Origin: Stagnimonas sp. | Lineage (GTDB): Bacteria > Pseudomonadota > Gammaproteobacteria > Nevskiales > Nevskiaceae | Assembly: GCA_030696045.1 (NCBI GenBank) | Contig: JAUYNO010000078.1 | Location: 1-64,000 of the forward strand | DNA length: 64,000 nt | Direction of reading: 5' to 3' | Shown: in pieces, positions 34,009 to 41,598 of the stretch | Layout: each line of letters starts with the position of its first letter | How positions within the stretch are numbered: position 1 is the first letter of the stretch | Notes under the pieces: model-generated | Told to the model about the DNA's origin: nothing | Databases searched by the model: none | The model's input: the letters and a program-made list of their open reading frames with translations, nothing else | Position numbers and translations under genes: made by a program

Positions 34009-37000
34009 TCAGAATCCGGCTCCTGCGGATAGATCGAGTACCACGACATCGATCAACGAGCGCTTGGCTGGCGAAATCCTTTCCGCAAGCATTACTTTCA
34101 TCTGACTCGCGCTGGTTGGCGCCTCTAAACCGTCTGGATGAGCTTTCAGCCGACGCCCACTGTCAGACCTCCTATCGCCGAACCAAAGCACGCAATAGAT
34201 GCCCCGTTGGTTCGAGCGCCAATCGATCAGATACCTTGCATCCAGTTGAGTGGTCGCCGCGTCCCACACTTCGTTATGCCATTGACCTTTTACTTCCATG
34301 GGCATCTGCAACTCGCCCGCCTGAAATGCCAAGTCCACCCGCTTGTCCTTGGGCATGTCGGCTTCCGTGAGGCGATAGACGTCGTATCTAGCGAGCTCAG
34401 GTCCTAGCATTCCTGCTAGACGATCCCTGCAACGATTTTCGTCGCGCGGATTTCCGTCGTCTCCCCAGAAATCCCTGACCTGGTCAATGTCCTCACCTAG
34501 CAGCTTTGCTTGAACGACGCTCAGTTCCTCGAGAACCGTAGCCTTCAAGTCTTCGGCGTTAGATGGGCGAGCAGAGTCGAGCAGCGCACGCAGTTCGGCC
34601 GGCGCTAGCGGGTCGAAGGTCATCTCCGCGCGCTTCTGTCGTTGTTCGGCAGCCATATGGCGAATCAAGTCGGTATAGCTGTCGCGAGGCTGAGCAATCA
34701 ACCTTTCGAGCGCCACGCTGGCATCACTACTTGGGTCATTGGCTAGGCGACCAATTAACGACCGTAGAAAGTCCGTAGCGTCATAAGGGTTGCAATCTCC
34801 TGCGCCATGACCTCTGAGTTCCGCGTACGGCCATGGCACACGGAATTCCGAAATCACCCACTCGACCAAATCGCTCCGCGGCGTGCTCAACGCGCCACCG
34901 CGGCTCCAGCCGAGTCGCTCGCGAACGGCCCAAATGAAGTCCCGATCGCGGGTTCCGATGCTGGTCAGCCGATGAGACGCTTCGTCGAACCGAACCAGAA
35001 GATCAACTGCCTGCCAGAATCTTCCTTGCGCAACGTCGCGATACCCTGCACGGGCTTTTGAGTTCGAGAGCTCCGCTAAGTCCTCGATCCTCCCGTTGCG
35101 GGCAAGGCACTCCACGAGGTCCAGTTCCACAGACAAAGGCAATTCTGTATACGTCCGCAACCAAGTAGCGGCAAGCTTGCCTCCAGTGTGCTGCCAACGG
35201 CCTTCGCTTTTTAGCTTGTAAAGCCCCGACACATGTTCTTGCCGAGCTTCCAACTGCGGCTCAATCCAGATTCTTGCAAACGCCTCACGGTCGGACTCGC
35301 TACTGACCACAATTTGCTCCAAGGCGGTGCTCAAGTCGTCAAGACTGGCGTCTTTCACGTAGACGAGAGTTCCAACGCATATCCGAAGCGAATGAAGCAA
35401 TACTTCTTTCGGCAGATCGTCGAACGAGCGCCCTTGCCGCATGCGCTCCAGCAGAGCGGCAATCACCGCGTGACTTACATAGAAGGTCTTTCCTTCTGCA
35501 GCCGACTTGCCGATCTGCTCCAGGGTTGGCAGATCGGATCGATGCAGAACTGCCTCAAACCCTTGAAGCGCGTCTTCGGCCAAATCAGGGTTTAGCCATG
35601 TAGCGATCCTTTCGGGGCCTAGGTCTAACTTCGCCGATTGTGAGAAGTGCCCAAGATATGCCCGGGCAGGATCGGCAATGACCCGAGGCGCGCCTGCGCG
35701 TAACGCTTCACGATGGCGTTCATAACTGCGGCAGAGCTCGATTTTCTTTCTCTCCTGCTCGACTCGATACTTTTCGTTTCTCTGCTCGGATTCCACCTGC
35801 CAGCCTGGCTTTTTAGGGTGAAAGAGATCATCTAGAAACCTCGTCAACTCAGCATCCCCAGTCGCGAATGCCTTCGCGAGCTCGTACGTGCGCTCACTCA
35901 ATCCAGATGGAGTGCGAGCCCAGCGCATGAGGTCTTGCCAGTCCGTTCGTACCTCTTGGTTTGACCGATCCAACTCAGCGAATCTTTCGAGGTGCCATTC
36001 AGCATCATTCTGGGCTGCCGAAAATCCAACTTGGCGATTCCCCAACTCTCCCACGAGCTCGAACAGTCGCCGGCCAGCTCGCGCTTCGAGTAGTGCGTGG
36101 AGTTGGATTGCCCTGCGGACGTCCGCGTGTTCCGAAAAGAACTCGCGAATCTTTTCCCCCAGTGTGAATTCACCCCGAGGAACGAACGTCAGTGCTCGGA
36201 GCCACCGCCACACACTACCCGCGATACTCGTGCTGACCAGATTCTCGCGGACCGCTCGCAGGATCAGCCTTGGAACAAGTTCAGCAAGATCGTAGGAACA
36301 ATCAAAGTCGTGGTCGTCCAATAGGCAAAGGTAGTCGGCCATCCGATCTAACACAGGAACGACTCGATCCACGCTGAGCGAGTCTACAAGCCGACGATAG
36401 TCGTGAATCGTCGAGGATCGGTTGTCAGATTTCGGCAGGCAGCAGATTGTCAAGCCGATCTCGGCGAAAACAACGTCGACGAGAAGCTCGTCAGGTACAT
36501 CACAGCCACTCATTTCGATGACGTCTTTTGCCAGTCGAATGGAGTCTTCGCTTGCTTGGTCCCGCAATTTTGAAGAAACCGAAATCGCCCACGCACGATC
36601 ACGCAAAGGGTGCAACGCTTCTGCTGCGTCAAGTCGCTCGCTGTAAAACCGCTGATCGGACACCAGGATCTCTTCGAGCTCTGACGAGAGATCTCGTGCC
36701 AGCGACGTTCCCTTAAGACCTTCAATCAATAGCCACCGCAGATGCGAGTTGCTACTTGCTGACCCGACAACCGCACGGATCTTCTCGCGCAGGGCCGGTA
36801 GCATGATCCCCGCTGCGATTTGCGTATCCCATTCCTCTGCTCGAAAGTAGGGGTCGCTTTCAGCCAGCGAACGTAGCGATTCAAGCAGAACATCAGCTTG
36901 AGTGAGAGTGAGTGTTGAAGACTCTCCATAACGGAGCAGCCCGTAGGGGTCCGCTTGGGCGATGGCCTCGAACATCGTCGGGCTATGGAATGCCAGCCAG

Positions 37001-38046
37001 GCATGCACCCCGCGCAAGCTAGCGGGAACGGCGCCCGCACCATGAAACTGAGCCAGCAAGCGGCGCTGAATCTTTGGTGTGTCAGCACATCTCGTCAACC
37101 ATCGGGCAGCGAGAAACTCAGACACTACGCGGTGGATCGGCTTGAGGCGTTGAGTACCAACACTTACGAAAAGCTTTGAGCCCAAGATCGCGTTCGTGCC
37201 GCTTGCGTTTGGCAGGATGGAGATTTCCGAGTGCGGCAGATCGCCTAGCGATCTCGCAGTGGGCACAGCATCGCTGACCGCTTCCGCTCCAGAGAAGAGC
37301 AGTGCGGCGCAGATTGCACCGGCAGCGTCTAATCCACCCTCCTCAGTCAGCTGTGCGAGCCCCGATTGGCTTCTGTCTGGATCGTGCTCATACCAAACTA
37401 GCGCGGTAACTCGACCAAACAGCGCTCCTCTGGTTGCTGGGAGCTTGGCATCGCGCGAGGCAACCGTTCCCATCAAGCCAAGCGTGAGCGGGTTGGCGTA
37501 GATATCCTGTAGACCGTTGGAATCGAGATGCTCCAAAACATGCGCGGAATTGACGCTCGGGTACTGCAATTCAAGGAACTCTTTCGCTTCACTACGTACG
37601 AGCGGCTCCAGGCTGAATACTTTGGGTGCCTCACCATAGATCTGCCGCAAGCCTGACTCGTGGCGCGACTGCCACTCGCGACTCCGACAGGAAATAATGA
37701 AGTCAGGAGAACCCGCCGACTCAAGCTGCGCCAAGATGCGATCCATTGCATCACCATCGCGCTTCGACATGGCTTCATCGAGTGCATCGATGAGAAGGGG
37801 CTTTCCCGACGCGACAAACTGCCTAGGATCGTGCGAGTGCATGAAGCGAACTGCCGTGACGGTCGCAACTTGCAAACGCTTTCCGAGTTCCGACATCAAG
37901 CCCGATTTGCCCATTCCTGGCTCCCCCAGGACTACCGTGGCCTTAGGGGATGTCCCTAGCTGGCTCTCGCTCACCAAGCGGCTGGTGCCGTCATTGGCCT
38001 GGATACGAAGCTTGCGCGGAATTCTCACTGGCGATTCTTGGGTCAA
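34009..38046 (-). CDS. NACHT/STAND-like NTPase with C-terminal PD-(D/E)XK nuclease motif
   Basis: 1345-aa protein. The N-terminal P-loop domain has Walker A GEPGMGKS (41-48), Walker B LLIDALDE (84-91), FIISCRSREW (sensor-like, about 116-125) and NPLTLGLMG, a NACHT/STAND arrangement with almost nothing before the P-loop. About 1000 residues of helical repeats follow. The C-terminus carries a restriction-endonuclease-like motif: Asp1238 (RVDLAF), then MEVKGQW with Glu1251 and Lys1253. STAND NTPases use repeats to sense phage proteins and trigger an effector; here sensing repeats lie between switch and nuclease. ATG at 38046. Frame intact. Confidence 0.75.
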   Translation of the reverse strand: MTQESPVRIPRKLRIQANDGTSRLVSESQLGTSPKATVVLGEPGMGKSGLMSELGKRLQVATVTAVRFMHSHDPRQFVASGKPLLIDALDEAMSKRDGDAMDRILAQLESAGSPDFIISCRSREWQSRHESGLRQIYGEAPKVFSLEPLVRSEAKEFLELQYPSVNSAHVLEHLDSNGLQDIYANPLTLGLMGTVASRDAKLPATRGALFGRVTALVWYEHDPDRSQSGLAQLTEEGGLDAAGAICAALLFSGAEAVSDAVPTARSLGDLPHSEISILPNASGTNAILGSKLFVSVGTQRLKPIHRVVSEFLAARWLTRCADTPKIQRRLLAQFHGAGAVPASLRGVHAWLAFHSPTMFEAIAQADPYGLLRYGESSTLTLTQADVLLESLRSLAESDPYFRAEEWDTQIAAGIMLPALREKIRAVVGSASSNSHLRWLLIEGLKGTSLARDLSSELEEILVSDQRFYSERLDAAEALHPLRDRAWAISVSSKLRDQASEDSIRLAKDVIEMSGCDVPDELLVDVVFAEIGLTICCLPKSDNRSSTIHDYRRLVDSLSVDRVVPVLDRMADYLCLLDDHDFDCSYDLAELVPRLILRAVRENLVSTSIAGSVWRWLRALTFVPRGEFTLGEKIREFFSEHADVRRAIQLHALLEARAGRRLFELVGELGNRQVGFSAAQNDAEWHLERFAELDRSNQEVRTDWQDLMRWARTPSGLSERTYELAKAFATGDAELTRFLDDLFHPKKPGWQVESEQRNEKYRVEQERKKIELCRSYERHREALRAGAPRVIADPARAYLGHFSQSAKLDLGPERIATWLNPDLAEDALQGFEAVLHRSDLPTLEQIGKSAAEGKTFYVSHAVIAALLERMRQGRSFDDLPKEVLLHSLRICVGTLVYVKDASLDDLSTALEQIVVSSESDREAFARIWIEPQLEARQEHVSGLYKLKSEGRWQHTGGKLAATWLRTYTELPLSVELDLVECLARNGRIEDLAELSNSKARAGYRDVAQGRFWQAVDLLVRFDEASHRLTSIGTRDRDFIWAVRERLGWSRGGALSTPRSDLVEWVISEFRVPWPYAELRGHGAGDCNPYDATDFLRSLIGRLANDPSSDASVALERLIAQPRDSYTDLIRHMAAEQRQKRAEMTFDPLAPAELRALLDSARPSNAEDLKATVLEELSVVQAKLLGEDIDQVRDFWGDDGNPRDENRCRDRLAGMLGPELARYDVYRLTEADMPKDKRVDLAFQAGELQMPMEVKGQWHNEVWDAATTQLDARYLIDWRSNQRGIYCVLWFGDRRSDSGRRLKAHPDGLEAPTSASQMKVMLAERISPAKRSLIDVVVLDLSAGAGF

Positions 38047-38177
38047 GGGTCATGTCCTCCCAAGTTTCGGTGGCGCAAGATGGCCCAGCGCTGGGTTAGT
38101 ACTCGAACTGAGCCAGCGGCACAGTGGAAATACCAACCGACTGACTCGATCGCGTTCATTTCGACCCGTCCCCGTAT

Positions 38178-38555
38178 TCATTTACCAACCGGGCGTTCCC
38201 AGCGCCCATGTTCGATGCTGCATCGACGACCAAGCAGATGCAATATCGACTTCGTTAACGACAGTTCGCTTTGGGCTGGGCTGCGGTACCTTAAATCACC
38301 AAGATGCGGAAACTCTGCCGCTGTACGAACGGTCACGCGCCCGGTTTCGTCCACCTCAACCACTTCTCGCCCTTTTGCTAGTAGGACAACATCGAGACGA
38401 AGTGCGTTGCGCGCTTCCTGAATCCTCGTGGCCCAGGTCGCCCGAACCAACTCCTGCCTTCCTTGGTCATCTCGTAATAGCTGCTCATAGAGCTGAATGC
38501 TATCAACGAATAGCCGCCGACCGCTTTGAGCTGAGGCTGTGTGAAAACGCGCCAC
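38178..38555 (-). CDS. Hypothetical protein (125 aa) upstream of the NTPase-nuclease gene
   Basis: 125-aa protein from a GTG at 38555, mostly helical at the N-terminal half (LFVDSIQLYEQLLRDDQGRQELVRATWATRIQEARNAL) with a short beta segment (REVVEVDETGRVTVRT) after. No recognised domain, signal or membrane helix. Same strand, 131 bases upstream of the 1345-aa gene; may be co-transcribed with the candidate defense genes. No ATG start or strong ribosome site supports it, so it is a moderate call. Confidence 0.5.
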   Translation of the reverse strand: MARFHTASAQSGRRLFVDSIQLYEQLLRDDQGRQELVRATWATRIQEARNALRLDVVLLAKGREVVEVDETGRVTVRTAAEFPHLGDLRYRSPAQSELSLTKSILHLLGRRCSIEHGRWERPVGK

Positions 38556-38845
38556 CCGTGCGCCGCTCAGCTCAACTCCGCCGGTGTGCGCGAAATCTGT
38601 AGCTAGAAACGTCTGCAGTCACTCCAGCTTTCTTCTAGGAGGGCCTGATTTTGAGATTTCTAGCCCGCACCCACGTGCTCGAATTGTTTTCACACAGTCT
38701 CGGCTGAATGGCGACGACACAGAGGTGCCAGAATCAGCTGGACCCGATTGGTGGCTTTCTGGCGGATCAACGCTTGCGCCGAGTGATATCCAGCGATGCT
38801 TGGGAACTCTACTCAGCCGCATCAGCTGTCTTGGGGGTGAAGGAG

Positions 38846-39166
38846 CTACGACGTTCGGAACAGATCATCGGCCAAGCTTCCGTGTGTAACGACACTTTGG
38901 ATATCGGGTACAAGCCAAGAATGGTCCGTATTGGATGCCCGTAGCAAGCCCTTCGCGTTGAACGCGGGAGAAGCTCCAGCGGCGTGGAGATCTTCGACGA
39001 TTTCACGAGCCCAGCGTACGCGGCGGACGAACATCTCGGGTGAGGCCGTGGTCAGCACGATTCGCGACAGCTTGAACCAGAAATTGTCTTGGTCGCGAGA
39101 GAACGGAACCATGCCAGGCCCGTCGAACCGGTACTCCGGCATACGGGCTACCAGCCTTCTAGTCAT
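38846..39166 (-). CDS. Hypothetical protein (106 aa)
   Basis: 106-aa protein: PEYRFDGPGMVPFSRDQDNFWFKLSRIVLTTASPEMFVRRVRWAREIVEDLHAAG and ASNTDHSWLVPDIQSVVTHGSLADDL. Unrecognised; aromatic and basic, no membrane segment. ATG at 39166 is preferred over an alternative start 30 bases upstream. Separated by 290 featureless bases from the 125-aa gene on the same strand, and at the left edge of the iron-uptake block. Its membership in the defense module is uncertain. Confidence 0.5.
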   Translation of the reverse strand: MTRRLVARMPEYRFDGPGMVPFSRDQDNFWFKLSRIVLTTASPEMFVRRVRWAREIVEDLHAAGASPAFNAKGLLRASNTDHSWLVPDIQSVVTHGSLADDLFRTS

Positions 39167-39220
39167 GGCCCCCACCCTTGAAGTAAGTGGCTCCAAGGGG
39201 CGCGCCTGTCATGCCGTCCT

Positions 39221-39559
39221 TCATGGCCGTGCCTCACAGCCAGCCAACCAGGCTAAGGCCTTCAGCCAGCCAGGCCGCCAGGTTAGGGTGCATGTGACAA
39301 CCAACGCGGCTGCGCTCAGGGCCATGATCCACACGAGCACCGCCATGGAGGCGTGATCGACCCGCAAGCACGCTGCCAGTCCGCAGGCCAAACCGAGCGC
39401 GCCTAGCACGCGCAGCCGGCGCACGGCACCACGTGACGGTGCCGTGCCCTGGACCTGCTGCCAGTGCACGTCCATCGACAGCGCAACCCAGGCCATGCCG
39501 ACTCCGTTCGCCACGATGGCGGCGAACAGGAGGAGCGCGGCGGCGCCTCCTTCAAGCAT
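39221..39559 (-). CDS. DUF3325 membrane protein of siderophore-uptake operon
   Basis: 112-aa inner-membrane protein with three to four helices (LLLFAAIVANGVGMAWVALSM, VLGALGLACGLAACL, MAVLVWIMALSAAALVVTCTL) and ending WLAGCEARP. The family accompanies PepSY and DUF3649 proteins in Pseudomonas and Xanthomonas xenosiderophore operons. Its start overlaps the end of the PepSY gene by eight bases. Probably supports reduction or release of siderophore iron in the periplasm; this role is inferred from context. Confidence 0.8.
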   Translation of the reverse strand: MLEGGAAALLLFAAIVANGVGMAWVALSMDVHWQQVQGTAPSRGAVRRLRVLGALGLACGLAACLRVDHASMAVLVWIMALSAAALVVTCTLTWRPGWLKALAWLAGCEARP

Positions 39560-41234
39560 GTCCTGCCTCCGTGCTCTGGGCGAGCTGGTCGGCCCCGAGG
39601 CGGGCCTTCAGCCGGTGCGCTGCCACCGTTGCCAGCGCTGCGCTGGCCAGCAGGAACAAATCCACTCCGGCCACCGGCCAGTAGGGGTGGGTGAACACGG
39701 TCTTGATCAGGTGATCGCCGGTTGTAATCCAATTCAAGAGCACGGCTGCCAGCGCCATCGCCGACACGGTCCGGCACTGCTCATACCAGGCTGGGTTCGC
39801 GCGCTCCTGGGCTACCGGAGCGCTGCGCACGAAGGCATGCGCCATCGCCAGCGCCCAGCCGGCCCAGAACAGATACACCTCCAGGTCGCCACGAGACGCC
39901 CAAGCGGCAGGAAGTCTCTCGGGCAGCAGCCGGTTGACGATCAGGAGGGTCAGGGTGGCGATCAGCATGCCGGTGACGGTGGTCACTGCCAGCGCGTCCA
40001 CCACCCGACTGCCCTGGTTACCGGTCTTGGCATGCTGCTTCTTGCGCTTCTCGACAAAGAAAATGAAGCCGGTGGCGATGCACGCCGCGCCCGTTAACCC
40101 ACCCAGCACATACAGCCAGCGCAGCAGCCAGTGCCGGAAATGTTGCAGATGCAGGCCGGTGAGGAACTCGCTGACCCGAGCGACGGGCGTGGCCGGCGGG
40201 TCCTCGTGGATCACCGCACCTGTAGAGGCTTTGAAATGGATACCGTCGCCAACCAGGGCGATGCGGTCGGTGCCGGCGCGGTACACGCTGACGTAGCCGT
40301 TAGCGTCGCCGACGTGCTGCAGCACCAGAAAGCCGACCTCGCCGGCCTTGCCGTGCTCGTGCCATCGGCGCTGTGCCTCGGCCACCATCGCATCGACATT
40401 GGCCAGTCCGGCGGACACGTCGGCACGCGCGTGCGGCAGGCCGGTTTCGCGCGCCTCCGCTTGCTCGTGCCGCTCGTGCAGGCCATGCAGCTGGGTTTCA
40501 CCCAGCGGGAAGTAATAGGTCGATGCAAAGATCAGCAGGCCGGTGAGCGCGAAGAAGAAGTGGAATGGCAGCGCCACCACGCCGGTCAGGTTGTGCAGGT
40601 CCAACACGCTGCGCAGCGGCGCCTTGCCGGGGCGGAAGGTGAAGAATTCTCGGAACAGCTTGCGGTGCATGATCACGCCGCTCACCAGTGCCGCCAGCAT
40701 CATCAGCGCGGAGAAGCCGACGATCCAGATGCCGAGGTTCTTCCAGTCCAGCGTCAGTCCGTAATGCAGCGGAAAAAAGAAGCCGCTGCCGATCTTCAGC
40801 TGCTCGTCCGGCAGCAGCCGGCCATCGCGCGGGTCGATGGTGGCGTAGGCCCAGATTCGTTCCTCGGCATCCTTCGCGTGCGGCACTTGGTAGCCGGCGT
40901 ACAGCGCCAGCACCGGGTCGCGATGGGTGGTGTAGGCACTCCAGCTGTCCACCGTGTCGAAATGCGCCGGCATCGGCCCGTCAACGCGTGGCCGCATCGC
41001 GTCGATTGCCAGTGGGGTAGGCTGCATGCGCTCGAACGCTGGCCTCAGAAGCTTCTCGTAGGACGGCATCGGCTGTGGCGCGATGCGGGTTTCCGGGATC
41101 GCCCAGCGGTCGATCTCGCGGTCGAACACCGACAGCGCGCCGAAGAAGAATGCCGCCATCAGCACGAAGCCCAGCACCAGGCCGAACCAGGTGTGCAACC
41201 AGGCCATGGCCTGCCGGAAGCTCTGGAACATCAC
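39552..41234 (-). CDS. PepSY-TM protein, ferrisiderophore reductase-like
   Basis: 560-aa inner-membrane protein. It starts SFRQAMAWLHTWFGLVLGFVLMAAFFFGALSVFDREIDRWA, the typical PepSY-TM helix 1. Further helices include IVGFSALMMLAALVSGVIMHRKLF, VVALPFHFFFALTGLLIF, RWLYVLGGLTGAACIATGFIFF and, at the C-terminus, four more. Conserved His in the helices (HTWFG, HNLTG, HFRHW) could bind heme. Relatives (FoxB, FiuB, PiuB-type) act in iron release from siderophores. It lies ten bases after the DUF3649 gene and downstream of a TonB receptor. Confidence 0.85.
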   Translation of the reverse strand: MMFQSFRQAMAWLHTWFGLVLGFVLMAAFFFGALSVFDREIDRWAIPETRIAPQPMPSYEKLLRPAFERMQPTPLAIDAMRPRVDGPMPAHFDTVDSWSAYTTHRDPVLALYAGYQVPHAKDAEERIWAYATIDPRDGRLLPDEQLKIGSGFFFPLHYGLTLDWKNLGIWIVGFSALMMLAALVSGVIMHRKLFREFFTFRPGKAPLRSVLDLHNLTGVVALPFHFFFALTGLLIFASTYYFPLGETQLHGLHERHEQAEARETGLPHARADVSAGLANVDAMVAEAQRRWHEHGKAGEVGFLVLQHVGDANGYVSVYRAGTDRIALVGDGIHFKASTGAVIHEDPPATPVARVSEFLTGLHLQHFRHWLLRWLYVLGGLTGAACIATGFIFFVEKRKKQHAKTGNQGSRVVDALAVTTVTGMLIATLTLLIVNRLLPERLPAAWASRGDLEVYLFWAGWALAMAHAFVRSAPVAQERANPAWYEQCRTVSAMALAAVLLNWITTGDHLIKTVFTHPYWPVAGVDLFLLASAALATVAAHRLKARLGADQLAQSTEAGHA

Positions 41235-41244
41235 GCCCTCCGTC

Positions 41245-41559
41245 TCAGACCAGCCACGATTGCACCCAGGAACCCGTGCCGGCTAACAGCGCGCCGCCGC
41301 TGGTCAGCACCGCCCACACCCGCCACAGGCGGCGCGCGGCGAACGTCCACAGAAACACCACCAGGAAGGCCAGCACGCCCAGCAGATTGCCCAGGAATTC
41401 GGCGTCGTGGAACTCCAGGCCGGCTGCGGACAGCAGCGCCATCGTCACCGCGTTGATGCCCCAGGCGAAGCCATAGCCGCCCAGAACGGCTGCGCCCACG
41501 CGCGCCGCGATATGCAGGCGCGGGGAGCCGCTTGTATCGATGGTGAAAGTGCGTGGCAT
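41245..41559 (-). CDS. DUF3649 membrane protein
   Basis: 104-aa protein with three predicted helices (ARVGAAVLGGYGFAWGINAVTMALLSAAG, LLGVLAFLVVFLWTFAARRLW, AVLTSGGALLAGTG). The family is a regular partner of DUF3325 and PepSY-TM proteins in iron-siderophore operons; usually called iron transporter or iron uptake protein without biochemical proof. Located 39 bases after the TonB receptor and 10 bases before the PepSY gene on the same strand. Confidence 0.8.
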   Translation of the reverse strand: MPRTFTIDTSGSPRLHIAARVGAAVLGGYGFAWGINAVTMALLSAAGLEFHDAEFLGNLLGVLAFLVVFLWTFAARRLWRVWAVLTSGGALLAGTGSWVQSWLV

Positions 41560-41598
41560 GTCGTTGGCTACGTCGGGGAGTTCGGCGGAGCGACGGGG

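Noticed and set aside
34009-38046. Type I restriction or BREX component
   Set aside because: No HsdM/HsdS, PglZ or BrxC-like genes nearby; the neighbouring methyltransferase lacks a DNA adenine/cytosine motif.
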